64,000 nucleotides of DNA from Chrysogorgia sp. JL179-B06 (lineage: Eukaryota; Cnidaria; Anthozoa; Scleralcyonacea; Chrysogorgiidae). Shown piece by piece: positions 9,770-19,569 of this stretch. The notes below the pieces were generated by a model that made no database searches, had not been told where the DNA came from, and saw only the letters and a program-made list of their open reading frames with translations. Position numbers and translations under genes: made by a program. Every line of letters starts with the position of its first letter. Within the stretch, counting starts at the first letter, position 1. Location: contig JAYKKM010000180.1 of assembly GCA_035772405.1 (NCBI GenBank), forward strand, positions 1,213,001 through 1,277,000. The letters run 5' to 3'.

Positions 9770-11026
9770 CTATCCTCCCCCTTTAGGTTTCGTCCCGAAA
9801 ACTGAATCAAAATACAGATACGTTCAAACGTAGTAGAAGAAGAATACACATGCACATCAAAATACTAAAAGGTAATAAATCACGCCTTAGGTCTTATCAC
9901 CCCTTGGTAACTCTATACGTACATCTCGCGCGGGCATTTTCTCAACTTATTAAATCATTTTTGTTAATTTACGTACCACATAACCAGAGCGCCATAAATG
10001 TGGACTATTGCCCTTCCGTTACGATTTACTGTACAACTGGATATCTCCCAGCCATTAATTATACGTTAATTCTTCTATTTTTGCATGCTTTTCCTCGTCC
10101 CTATCTCTTAAAGGGCTATCTACTTCAATCATCGCATGCTCTCACAATCTGCCACCTCGTGTGCCTTGTGCTCAACTTACAAAATCTCACAATACTCAAC
10201 TAAACTTACAGTTACCACCTCGTTGGTCTGCCGTTACTACCGGACTTACTCTGCTTCTACCAACATAACTACCTTTTTGTACGACCCCCCCTTTTTTTGC
10301 ACCGCTTTAACTACACTATCGAATTCCGAGCTAGCTATACCATACTCGCGCGCCTAAAACAAATTAACAGTTAACACTATGGTATGACTCAAAAATATAA
10401 ACATGCAGTATCAGACTGGTAAAATAATGTCACGATTTTCTGTAAAATAATTTGACTTGTCCAGTTCAAAAGAAAGAGTACATAATTAATTCAGTTATAA
10501 CATAGGTAGCAGCAAACATGAAAGTCACTTCTTTTACGGACGAACCAACGCAGAAAACGGCAGGACTTCACAGCTGGATAGACGATTTACTTCTGGCGAT
10601 CCGTATCACAATTCGAATTCGTTGCTTCCAAACTCGAAATAAAAAGCACATAACGCAACGCACGCACTGACAGTTCGATACGATTCACGATTTTCCGCTT
10701 GTTCTTTACGATGGTACCCAGTTCTTCCAATCCAGTCCTTTTTCTCTCTCTTATTTATTTGACCACCATTCCGGTCCGGTCCAAAACATTCCGTCTTTAT
10801 AAGATCGCCGGATAACCACATCGACGAAATCGATCTCCTTTCCAACTCTGTCTTTACTTCAGTCTATTTAACTTCATCTCACCGTTGTGGATTCAATGTA
10901 TATCACCAGTCGTTTCTATTCGCCATACTGCCGTTCGATCACGATTGTCCTCTTCAGCGTCTTCTGTGTCTTCAGATTTTTTTACACACACGCGTGCATG
11001 GATTATCCCAGCGCTGGCCACCAATT

Positions 11027-11297
11027 TGTAACGTGCCGAGTTACAACATACTAAATGCGCGAACGGAGGACCACACACATTCAACAGAGTTGGAATGGAG
11101 AACAATTTATTAGAACAAAGTGCAATCTTATATAGCGTAAGATTGCGTGGGAATCACACCCAAAAAGGAACTACGTCAATTACATAATTTGCGATGACAA
11201 CGACTAAACAAATGCAGGAAGGAACGAAGTTTCTACCGCCTAATCTCATCATTACTACGTCAATGCAACATGCAATATGGAATCTACAAACGCCACA
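11027..11297 (-). repeat. LTR (5' LTR in minus orientation)
   Basis: 271 bp with TG/CA ends; a TATATAAG box and AATAAA read on the minus strand. Adjoins the primer-binding-like site. Confidence 0.88.
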
Positions 11298-11581
11298 GAT
11301 GCACACATTGGAGCGCCAAATTTGAAGTACTAATGCGATAGAAATATTTTAAGCTCTTCTCCTGGATAGAGTCTCTCAACAGAAGCTTTACTAGAAAAAA
11401 CAAAAACGAGTTCCAACTAACTACTTAGAGATACAAAGTAGACAAAAAATGCTTTAAAATGCTCACTCATCATTTTTTTAAACTTTGGTCAGCGATATTT
11501 CAGTAATGAGTGACTGAAAGTAATCAGCATAATAGAGTTTTTTTGTCCTCTAATGAAGGTCTATCTAATAGTATTGTCAAA

Positions 11582-11701
11582 TATATATGTATATAATATA
11601 TATGTATATAATATATATGTATATATATAACATATATGTATAATATATATGTATATCATATATATATATATATATATCATATATATATTATATATATATT
11701 A
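11582..11701. repeat. AT-rich low-complexity tract
   Basis: TATATATGTATA-type simple repeat between the foldback element and the PLE start. Codons read here (Ile-Tyr runs) are meaningless. Confidence 0.85.
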
Positions 11702-11866
11702 TATGGCGAGCCTACTATTATTACTATTTATTATTTTGCGAGCCTACTATTTTCTCAATCCGACTGACACCACTAAGAAGAACAACTACGGCTTTAATTC
11801 AAAAAAATCACCACCACAAATACCCCAGCTCAGAGAATTTGAATACAAGATGGCTAATCTAATTCA
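11702..11866 (+). pseudogene. PLE protein, N-terminal fragment
   Basis: Encodes TKKNNYGFNSKKSPPQIPQL followed by REFEYKMANLIHN. This matches the GFxSxxxPPxxxELxxFE..L segment that precedes the RT in PLE proteins. The continuation (SIEFRKSQQTEF) appears on the far side of the LINE at 14885, which places the LINE inside this frame. Confidence 0.65.
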
Positions 11867-14800
11867 TAATAATAATAATAATAACTAGTCCTGGGGTTTC
11901 CCCCGTTGACTCCGCAATGTCATTGAAAACACAGTTCTCTTAGGTTTTGGCATTTCTCCATCCTGATGTCTTCCCTCCATTTCTCTCTATCTCTCGCTCT
12001 CTCCTTTACATCCTTGTAATCACCAAACATCTTGGTCACGTCCGCATCCACCTCCGTTCGCCGTCGTCCCCTCTTCATTTCTCGTTGTCCATCCCTTATC
12101 TCCCATACTCTCTTCAGCAACCGATCGTCGTTCATCCTCGATATGTGTCCCACAAACGTCGCTTTTCTTCGGATCACTCTTTTTAACAATTCACCCTGTT
12201 CCATTTCTACTTGCTCAAAGACCGATGTATTTGTCCGCATGTCTGTCCATTTCACATTTCCTTTCAACCTCGCATAGCACGACTCCACAGCATTAATCAT
12301 CCTCTTTTCCAATTCATTCATTCTCCAACTCTCACACCCGTACATTAGCTTCGATAAACATATACAATTAAAGATTCTATCCTTTGTATCTTTCGATACT
12401 TTCCCACTTCCGATTATCTTCGACATCCTCCATAGATCAGCCTTCACCATTGCACATCTTCTTCTCAGTTCTTTCATGTCTCCACCATCTTCACTAAAAA
12501 TCCGTCCCAAATATTGGAAACTCTGCACCACTTCCACTCTCTCGTTTCCGATGTTTACTTCTTCTCGGTCGTCATCATCTCCTTGTATCACCATGACCTT
12601 TGTTTTGCCCCAGTTCACTTCCATTCCATTCCTCGTACATACTTCTCTAAACTCCTTCAGGTTTTGTTCCAACTCTTGTCGGGTCGTCGTCACCAATAAC
12701 ACATCGTCCGCATACCTTACTTCCTGAATCAATGTCCCTCCTATCCTTACCCCGCCTTTCAGCTCCATTTGTCGGATTATTGCTTCCAGATAGCTGTTGA
12801 ACAGTAGGGGGGAAAGAGGGCATCCTTGTCTACAGCCAAGTGGTGTTTTTATCCAAGATTGGCATGATGATCCCCTCATCCTGGCTTCGGCTCCAGCGTA
12901 CACTGACTCCACAATATTTACCACTCCCTTGGGAGCTCCCATGCTCCTCATTGATTCAAACATCTCCTTTAACGGGACCCTATCGAAAGCCTTGGTGAAA
13001 TCAACGAAAGCGCAATAGAACTTTTCCTTCTTTCTCATACTTGCTTCTGATATCTCTTTCATTAACATAATCGCCTCCGTGGTCCCTCTTCCAGGTCTGA
13101 AACCGTATTGTGCCTCACTCTGCGTTTCTTCACTCCATCGATTCAACCTATTCCCGGCAATCATCATTAACACTTTGGACATCAGACTGATTATTGCTAT
13201 CGTCCGGTGACCACCGCATTCCAACTTTGATTTGCCGGGTTTTGGTATCTTCACAAACTCACTTCTTTTCCAGTTAGTCGGTACAACTCCGCTTCTCCAA
13301 ACTTCGTTTATGCCTTCATGCACTGCGTCGACCACCTTCTCTCCGCCATACTTCAACAATTCCGCAGCCAGGCCATCTGTATCTTCTGATTTTCCATTCT
13401 TCATCTTTCGTATGACGTCCTCCACTTCACACCTCAACACATCTAGGTTATCTGTTCTCACGTCTCTATCTATATCATTTAGACCATTGTCCGAGTCGCT
13501 CCGAAACAGTTCTACCATATATTCCTCCCATCTTCGGTCTATCTTTACGTCATCTGTCAACAGGTTTCCCTCCTTGTCCCTTATCCCTTTTAATCGTCTC
13601 TCTCTCTTCTGGCCCGTGATTCTCTTTATTGTCGCGAACATTGCCTTACTCTGATGTCTCCTATCCATTTCTTCAATATGAGCGCATTGTTCGTTCAACC
13701 ATTTCTCTTTCTCCTCTCTACACCTTTTCTTGACTGCGTTACTGAGGTCCTTGTACTCTCTAGACTTCTTTCCCTTCAGATTCCCGGTTTTTTGTTTTCT
13801 CAGAACTAGTTCTAACGTTTCCTTCGACACATACGGTTTTAAAGCCCTAGGTCGCTCTTTCACCGCGATAACCATAGCCGTCGTCGGCAGGGAAGCTATG
13901 AGATCCTGACCTCCAAGGCTGGACTCCTCTATCTTTCGTCTGAAGACCATCTGACCCTGCTCTGAGCTCAGGACATCCCTATTAAATGTGATCTTATCTT
14001 TTCTCATCTCCTTTATCTTTTGAAGTCTTCCACAATCGGCCACTACCAAGTGGTGGTCCGACTCTATATCGATTCCAGGATATGCTCTACAATTTTGCAC
14101 GAACAAAGCTCCCTTTCCTGTCAACACGTAATCTATCATATTTCTCGTTTTCCCGTCACATGATGTCCACGTCACCTTCCTTGCCTTTCTATTTTGGAAA
14201 AATGTGTTGTTCACCCTCACGTCCATCACTTCACATGCCTCTAATAGCGCCTCCCCAGCCGCATTTCTCTCCCCAAAGCCAAAGTTACCAATATGTTCGG
14301 TATCCCCCGCTTCTCGCTTTCCGACTTTCGCATTGAAGTCACCTAGTATAACAAGTTGTTCTTGTTTGCGATGGTACTCCTTCACAGTTATCTTTAATCT
14401 TTCGAGGAAATCAACCTGATCCTCCACCTGATCGCTTGTTGGTGCATAACATATCACAACACACATACAGCATCCCTTCATTACCATCTTTCCTACAGCC
14501 ATCCTCTCGCTTACAGCTATGAATGCCTTCAGCGAACTCTTCCATCTTGGACTGATCCAAAGTCCGACCCCCTTCCTATGCTCTTTTCCTCCCGAATTCC
14601 ACAGTCTTCCATCTAGATAGTTATCGTTCTTAGGCAAATGGGTCTCAGTCAGACCCACAACGTCCACTCCATTTCTCAATAACTGGTCATCCAGAATCTC
14701 TATCTTTCCATCTCCATTCAGACTTCTTACATCTTACATTCCACGTTCCTATCCTGAACCCATTCCTCGAAGTCACATCAACCTTAACGGCGTCATATAC

Positions 14801-14884
14801 ACTTGCGGGTGTTGGCTTGTCGGGATGGGGTTGACAACTTTGATACAACCCCGGTAGTCGTCGACCGGGGCGTCCTTCTTGATA
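11867..14884 (-). mobile_element. APE-type LINE (RTE/Proto2-like), 5'-truncated
   Basis: The minus-strand element runs from PLE sequence near 14885 to a short 3' UTR and an ATT-repeat tail at about 11867-11886. The upstream part encodes DKPTPASVYDAVKVDVTSRN and then GFRIGTWNVR, the start of an APE endonuclease. Only 2-4 bp of target duplication (ATA) can be proposed. Confidence 0.8.
11920..14679 (-). CDS. LINE ORF2-type protein: endonuclease + reverse transcriptase
   Basis: An uninterrupted 919-codon frame. N-terminal apurinic-type endonuclease motifs: DVVGLTETHLP (about residues 6-16), VILGDFNAKVG (about 108-118) and SDHHLVVADC (about 208-217). Reverse transcriptase: fingers IAIISLMSKVLMMI and YGFRPGRGTTEAI, motif A AFVDFTKAFDRV, motif B GCRQGCPLSPLLFNSYLEAI, motif C RYADDVLLV with the catalytic YADD. 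C-terminal RRATFVGH-type region with DRLLKRVWEIRDGQREMKRG, usual in RTE-group proteins. The true N-terminus lies further upstream: GTWNVR is in another frame because of a 7-bp tandem duplication at 14726-14739 (complement ATGTAAG x2). Apart from that the copy looks recently active. Confidence 0.9.
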   Translation of the reverse strand: MRNGVDVVGLTETHLPKNDNYLDGRLWNSGGKEHRKGVGLWISPRWKSSLKAFIAVSERMAVGKMVMKGCCMCVVICYAPTSDQVEDQVDFLERLKITVKEYHRKQEQLVILGDFNAKVGKREAGDTEHIGNFGFGERNAAGEALLEACEVMDVRVNNTFFQNRKARKVTWTSCDGKTRNMIDYVLTGKGALFVQNCRAYPGIDIESDHHLVVADCGRLQKIKEMRKDKITFNRDVLSSEQGQMVFRRKIEESSLGGQDLIASLPTTAMVIAVKERPRALKPYVSKETLELVLRKQKTGNLKGKKSREYKDLSNAVKKRCREEKEKWLNEQCAHIEEMDRRHQSKAMFATIKRITGQKRERRLKGIRDKEGNLLTDDVKIDRRWEEYMVELFRSDSDNGLNDIDRDVRTDNLDVLRCEVEDVIRKMKNGKSEDTDGLAAELLKYGGEKVVDAVHEGINEVWRSGVVPTNWKRSEFVKIPKPGKSKLECGGHRTIAIISLMSKVLMMIAGNRLNRWSEETQSEAQYGFRPGRGTTEAIMLMKEISEASMRKKEKFYCAFVDFTKAFDRVPLKEMFESMRSMGAPKGVVNIVESVYAGAEARMRGSSCQSWIKTPLGCRQGCPLSPLLFNSYLEAIIRQMELKGGVRIGGTLIQEVRYADDVLLVTTTRQELEQNLKEFREVCTRNGMEVNWGKTKVMVIQGDDDDREEVNIGNERVEVVQSFQYLGRIFSEDGGDMKELRRRCAMVKADLWRMSKIIGSGKVSKDTKDRIFNCICLSKLMYGCESWRMNELEKRMINAVESCYARLKGNVKWTDMRTNTSVFEQVEMEQGELLKRVIRRKATFVGHISRMNDDRLLKRVWEIRDGQREMKRGRRRTEVDADVTKMFGDYKDVKERARDREKWREDIRMEKCQNLRELCFQ

Positions 14885-16955
14885 GCATTGAGTTCAGAAA
14901 ATCTCAGCAAACAGAATTCCAAGCATCGTTAGCGAAACATGCCAAGGACATACGCAAAGACACCGACCTATATATACCGGCAGACAAGACTTCTAACTAC
15001 TACAAGATGAACGTTAACGAATACGAGTCACTGTTAAAGAAAAATGTAGAAAAGGAATACAAGAAAGCACCATCTGGCACAGAGCGATCAATTAATGACC
15101 AAGCCAACCAATTTGCCAATAAATTAGGAATATCCAACAGAGTTGACGTGCTAGCCCGTAGGGATTCGTTCATCACACTCAAAGACCACAAACAGAACTT
15201 TCAAAACAATCCATCTTGCCGCTTAATAAACCCTACAAAATCTGAACTAGGACGAGTCAGCAAGCAGATCTTAGATAGAATAAATAACGACATAATCAAG
15301 AGCACTGCTGTGCAACAATGGAAAAAGCACAAAAGATACTTTGACCTGGTTTAACGCCATACAGAACAAAAAACAAAACTCGTTTATTGAGTTCGATATA
15401 GTAAGTTTTTATCTCTCCTGAGCTCCTAAATAGAGCCCTCGATTTTGCAGCATCGTACACCAACATATCAGCAGAGGAAAGAAGCATTATTCTACACGCA
15501 AAGCGATCGCTATTGTTTAACAACGGAATAGCTTGGTCCAAGAAAAACACAGCGGAATCATTTGATGTAACCATGGGATCATACGACGGCGCTGAGACCT
15601 GCGAGCTCGTCGGCTCATATCTTTTGTGTCAACTTCCAAAAGAAATTAATAGAAGCCAGATTGGCCTGTATAGAGATGATGGATTGGCTGCGCTGAGCAC
15701 CACCGCGCGAAGAATCGAACAAATAAAAAAGGAGATTTGCAACGTTTTTTCAAACAATGGGCTCCAGATAACAATAGAGGCGAACAAAAAAATTGTTAAC
15801 TTCCTGGACGAAACCCTAAAGCCTAGTTTACACTTGTCGTAAGAATCGTAACGCAGCGACATACGCAAGCGCAGTAAGCACTTCATGGTAGATGAACTCC
15901 TTTGAATTTAGGAAGAACAAAGAGTTCAATTGACCATGAAGTGCTTACTGCGCTTGCGTATGTCGCTGCGTTACGATTCGTACGACAAGTGTAAACTAGG
16001 CTTTAATCTTGATGACGGATCATACGCACCATACGTAAAACCCAACAACACGCCACTGTATGTTCATTGTGAAAGTAACCACCCACCATCCATAATAAAG
16101 AACATCCCAATCGCAATAAACCGACGCCTTAGAGAAACCTCATCAAATAAACAGTCTTTCGACAGAGCCGCACCAATTTATCAACAAGCCCTGAGCAAAA
16201 GTGGATATGATTTTGCCCTCACTTATGAGCAGGATGATGACAACAGGCGAATAGCCGGATCAAACAGACCCCGTAATATTACCTGGTACAACCCACCATT
16301 CAGTAGACACGTAGCATCGAATGTAGGAAAGAAATTCTTGGCAATTCTCAACGGAACATTTACGAATGAACATCCACTAAAGAAAATTTTTAATAAAAAC
16401 ACTCTTAAGTTAAGTTATTCATGTATGCCTAACTTGCAATCGAAAATCAGCAACCATAACAAATCAACCTTCGGGAAATCCCGCGCAAGCAACAACAACC
16501 AACAAAGTGAACCGACGTGCAATTGTAGAAACAAATCAGAGTGTCCCTTAGATGGCCAATGCCTTACCACAAATGTCATCTACCAAGCCACAGTGGAAAC
16601 CGGCAACGGTAAAGAAACTTATGTCGGACTAACCCAAAACAAATTTAAAACAAGATACCGCAATCACACGGCCTCATTTAGGAATATCAACACGAAAAAT
16701 GCAACAGAACTAAGCAAATATATTTGGACATTGAAAGAAGGGAATATTAATTACATCCTGTCATGGAAAATCCTTGCAAGGGCCACGTCATATACTAATG
16801 TTAGTAAACGGTGCAATTTATGCATAACAGAAAAATACTTTATTATAAAACAACCACACCTATGCACATTAAATAGTAGGAACGAACTATCGAGTACATG
16901 CCGTCACGCAAACAGATATTTGTTAAAGAGTATGAAGTTATATGACGTCACATAG
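14885..16955 (+). pseudogene. PLE reverse transcriptase + GIY-YIG endonuclease, broken
   Basis: Encodes IEFRKSQQTEFQASLAKHAK, then the pre-RT YIPADKTSNYYKM and LKDHKQNF, RT motif [13 protein letters not shown], catalytic [11 protein letters not shown] (near 15663) and [19 protein letters not shown]. After the MITE it continues DDGSYAPYVKPNNTPLYVH, a cysteine cluster CNCRNKSECPLDGQC (near 16520), and GIY-YIG residues VIYQATV..TYVGLTQNKFKTRYRNH with a downstream glutamate (ITEKYF). A C-terminal GIY-YIG endonuclease after RT is the classic PLE layout. Breaks: frame change at about 15340, a stop near 15419, and the MITE. Confidence 0.85.
15819..16003. mobile_element. MITE inserted in the PLE reverse transcriptase
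   Basis: 185 bp with inverted ends of about 65 bp starting AAGCCTAGTTTACACTTGTC, flanked by TA (15817-15818 and 16004-16005). The arms are nearly identical, so the element is almost wholly a hairpin. Removing it restores the residues ETL..LDDGSYAPY to within one base of frame. It provides an ATG at 15930 that opens a chimeric frame into the PLE. Confidence 0.85.
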
Positions 16956-16986
16956 ATCAGTGTATTTAAGTAGGTTAGTTAGTCAG

Positions 16987-17055
16987 CACATTTTTACACC
17001 TGATGAGAGAGTGCTCTGGGAACACTCTTGAAACAGATTTGTAGTGTTTTATGTG
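16987..17055 (+). ncRNA. Type I hammerhead ribozyme of the PLE
   Basis: Conserved boxes CTGATGA (17000-17006) and GAAA (17030-17033) enclose stem II, 17007-17013 pairing with 17023-17029 (one G-U). Stem III is ACA/TGT with loop GATT (17033-17042). The cleavage nucleotide is A17043. Stem I is ACAC/GTGT (16996-16999 with 17044-17047), an internal loop, then CACAT/ATGTG (16987-16991 with 17051-17055). All invariant core residues are present. Such ribozymes with minimal stem III are known from PLE ends, and this one begins about 30 bp after the PLE stop codon. Confidence 0.88.
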
Positions 17056-17106
17056 TAAATAGTTATTTTTATCCAGTTTTAACTTCATGTATTATATATA
17101 TATATT

Positions 17107-17520
17107 ATTATATTTAAGAAATAGAAAACATTTTCCGTGTTTACATACTGTTATATAAACACGAGTGGAAGTTTGGGAGAACGAGAAATCATAGTGGGAA
17201 CACGAGCCCGTGGGGCGAGTGTTTCCACGCGATTTCGAGTTCTCCCAAACTTCCACGAGTGTTTATATAACGTATGGGAACACGAATTAAAATGTTTTCT
17301 ATTTCTTTTATAAAATAACCAGTAGAAAGCAAATAAAATGTACAAATATATTTTTTATCAACACGTAAATTCTCCTTACTCCGTATGATGGCGCCGTGAT
17401 GGCTAATTGATGGCGTATGATGATGGCTAATTGATGGCGTATGATGGCTAATTGATGGCGTATGGTGGCTAATTGATGGCGTATGGTGGCTAATTGATGG
17501 CGTAATCCATCCATGTTATA
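17107..17520. repeat. Palindromic repeat, copy A
   Basis: A hairpin of about 150 bp (GTTATATAAACACGAGTGGA near 17150 and its complement near 17255) lies between AAATAGAAAACATTTT-type arms. It is followed by a 21-bp minisatellite (GATGGCTAATTGATGGCGTA) with about five units at 17396-17505. Copy B is at 17940-18300. Confidence 0.75.
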
Positions 17521-17881
17521 TTTAACAATTAGACAACGAGCCCGCGTTTTCTATGAGCAGATAGTCAACGAGGCGGAGCCGAGTTGACTATCGCTCATAG
17601 AAAACAAGGGCGAGTTGTCTAATTGTTTTAGTATAAATTTACAACTTTCTAACCCAAGAAATAACTTTTATTTCGTATTTTTCATGGGAAAAAAGTAACT
17701 ATTCTTTCGAAATTAGGCGACTTTTTCCCCAGAGGTTTATATCAGCGGATAGTAACTCCTGCGCTAGCCAATCAAAATTGAGGATTTGTGATATAAACTT
17801 GTCAATTTATACTAAAGCCTGATATAAACACAGTAACTGACCAATCACAGCGTGCGTAAGACACAACTTATTTTATAAATA

Positions 17882-17932
<51 letters not shown>

Positions 17933-18600
17933 ATTATATATTATTTAAGAAATAGAAAACATTTTCCGTGTTTACATGCAGTTATATAAACACGAGTGGA
18001 AGTTTGGGAGAACGAGAAATCATAGTGGGAACACGAGCCCGTAGGGCGAGTGTTTCCACGTGATTTCGAGTTCTCCCAAACTTCCACGAGTGTTTATATA
18101 ACGTATGGGAACACGGATAAAAATGTTTTCTATTTCTTTTATAAAATAACCCGTAGAAAGCAAATAAAGTGTACAAATATCTTTTTTATCAACACGTAAA
18201 TTCTCCTTACTGCGTATGATGACGCCGTGATGGCTAATTGATGGCGTATGGTGGCTAATTGATGGCGTATCACGATGGCGTAATCTATCCATGTTATATT
18301 TAACAATTAGTATAAATTGACAAGTTTATATCACAAATCCTCAATTTTGATTGGCTATCGCAGGAGTTACTATCCGCTGATATAAACCTCTGGGGAAAAA
18401 GTCGCCTGATTTCGAAAGAATATTTACTTTTTTCCCATGAAAAATGCGAAATAAAAGTTATTTCTTGGGTTAGAAAGTTGTAAATTTATACTAAAACAAT
18501 TAGACAACTCGCCCTTGTTTTCTATGAGCGATAGTCAACTCGGCTCCGCCTCGTTGACTATCTGCTCATAGAAAACGCGGGCTCGTTGTCTAATTGTTAA
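17521..18600. mobile_element. Foldback element with ~290-bp arms enclosing copy B
   Basis: 17521-17816 is inverted at 18303-18600. Each arm holds a 110-bp hairpin (AACAATTAGACAAC ... GTTGTCTAATTG) and a region with TTTTTCCCCAGAGG and its complement. Between them lie an AT microsatellite (17879-17943) and copy B of the palindromic repeat, which has only two 21-bp units against five in copy A. Confidence 0.7.
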
Positions 18601-18964
18601 TTAGTCACCGAAGTCGAGGCGAAGCGGCGAGGTAAATATAACGATAATCACCGAGACTGAGGTGACTAATTGTTTTAGTAGAAATTCACAGGTGACTATC
18701 AGAGAGAAATAACTGAAAGAAAGCAACAGAAAATGTTTTAAGACTTTTAATTATTTTATTTGTTATTTCCGGAAGTCGCGCATCGTGAGATCACTGATTT
18801 TACGTAATCAACATTCAACAGAATTTTTAAAACGAACAATATACGAACATGCTCTTGCAAGTGAAGGCCAAAATGTGCTAAACAAAAATTTTGCTGTCAG
18901 ATCAAGCAGAACTATAGAGTGGAAGACTGAGTAATTAGCCTATATATACAGTAGTTTAGGGTGA

Positions 18965-19150
18965 AAAAACATGCATACTATTGCTGTGTTTATGACCTGG
19001 GCCTGGCCTACAATTTTGTAGCAATAAACAAGCATTACTATGTATACTTGTCAGTGTTAATACTTAATATACACACTGCTGTAGTGAATAAGGAGAGCTC
19101 GGGGGGAAACAGACAATACAGTACATGGATGATTGTCAAGCAAGCTCATT
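18965..19150. repeat. Dispersed repeat, copy 1
   Basis: Shared with 46905-47085: GGCCTACAATTTTGTAG, then GTCAGTGTTAATA and CACTGCTGTAGTGAATAAGG in the same order. Non-coding; family unknown. Confidence 0.65.
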
Positions 19151-19411
19151 GTCAAACACGCGCCGTGGTTTTGCTCTGAACAGTCCACGTTATCCTTTTT
19201 GTTTGTTTGGTTCTTCGCGGGGTTCGTCATACTGAGGACAACCTGGTGGCCTTGTTACGTATTGCAACGGATCTTTTCCTTTTTTTTTTAAATTAATAGT
19301 TTTTTGTTCATAGTGGTAATATATGTAGTAGGCTTTATCTTATAATGAAACTGTGATTAGTTTTATAAGTAAAATTAACAATATATTGTTGTAAGAGCAT
19401 TGAGACTATTG

Positions 19412-19569
19412 TATAGACCTCTTTCATAATGGCACCCAAATTAAATATTCTTTTATATTCATTTAAATTAGCCTTTCTGACCTCGTTTCCAAAGAATCTT
19501 TGCTTTGTAACGAGGCCAGAAAGGCTAATTTGCATTCATATAGACTGGCCGCCATTATGAAAGTGGTGT
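19412..19569. mobile_element. Palindromic MITE
   Basis: ATAGACCTCTTTCATAATGG and the complement CCATTATGAAAG(T)GG bound an almost full-length hairpin (TTAGCCTTTCTGACCTCGTT against AACGAGGCCAGAAAGGCTAA). A single diverged arm of the same family is at 53941-54065. Confidence 0.7.

Larger units (their letters stand above)
9499..11297 (-). mobile_element. Small non-autonomous LTR retrotransposon (TRIM-like)
   Basis: Two 271-bp direct repeats (9499-9769 and 11027-11297) differ at only four positions by eye. On the minus strand each LTR runs TGTGGCG...TTACA and contains TATATAAG and AATAAA. The 5' LTR (minus sense) is followed by a primer-binding-like TGGTGGCCAGCGCTGGGATA (complement at 11003-11022). 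A purine tract AAAGGGGGAGGATAG (complement at 9770-9784) precedes the 3' LTR. GATG duplicates flank it at 9495-9498 and 11298-11301. The internal region is only 1257 bp, with no gag, protease, RT or integrase, so it must be mobilised by another element. Confidence 0.88.
9044..11581. mobile_element. Foldback element with ~270-bp arms, invaded by an LTR element
   Basis: The left arm (about 9044-9312) and right arm (about 11298-11581) are inverted copies, e.g. GAGGACAAAAAAACTCTACT on the left against AGAGTTTTTTTGTCCTC on the right, and GCGCTCCAATGTGTGCATC at the inner end. The right arm has a short extra segment near 11420-11440. Without the LTR element at 9499-11297 the foldback would be about 740 bp. 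Confidence 0.8.
11702..17055 (+). mobile_element. Penelope-like element (PLE) with two nested insertions
   Basis: The PLE is reconstructed as an N-terminal piece (11702-11866), then RT and GIY-YIG pieces (14885-15818 and 16004-16955), then a 3' hammerhead ribozyme (16987-17055). It is interrupted by a minus-strand LINE (about 11867-14884) and a MITE (15819-16003). The RT part also has frameshifts near 15340 and a stop near 15419, so the copy is dead. The 5' end is missing or unrecognised. Confidence 0.82.
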
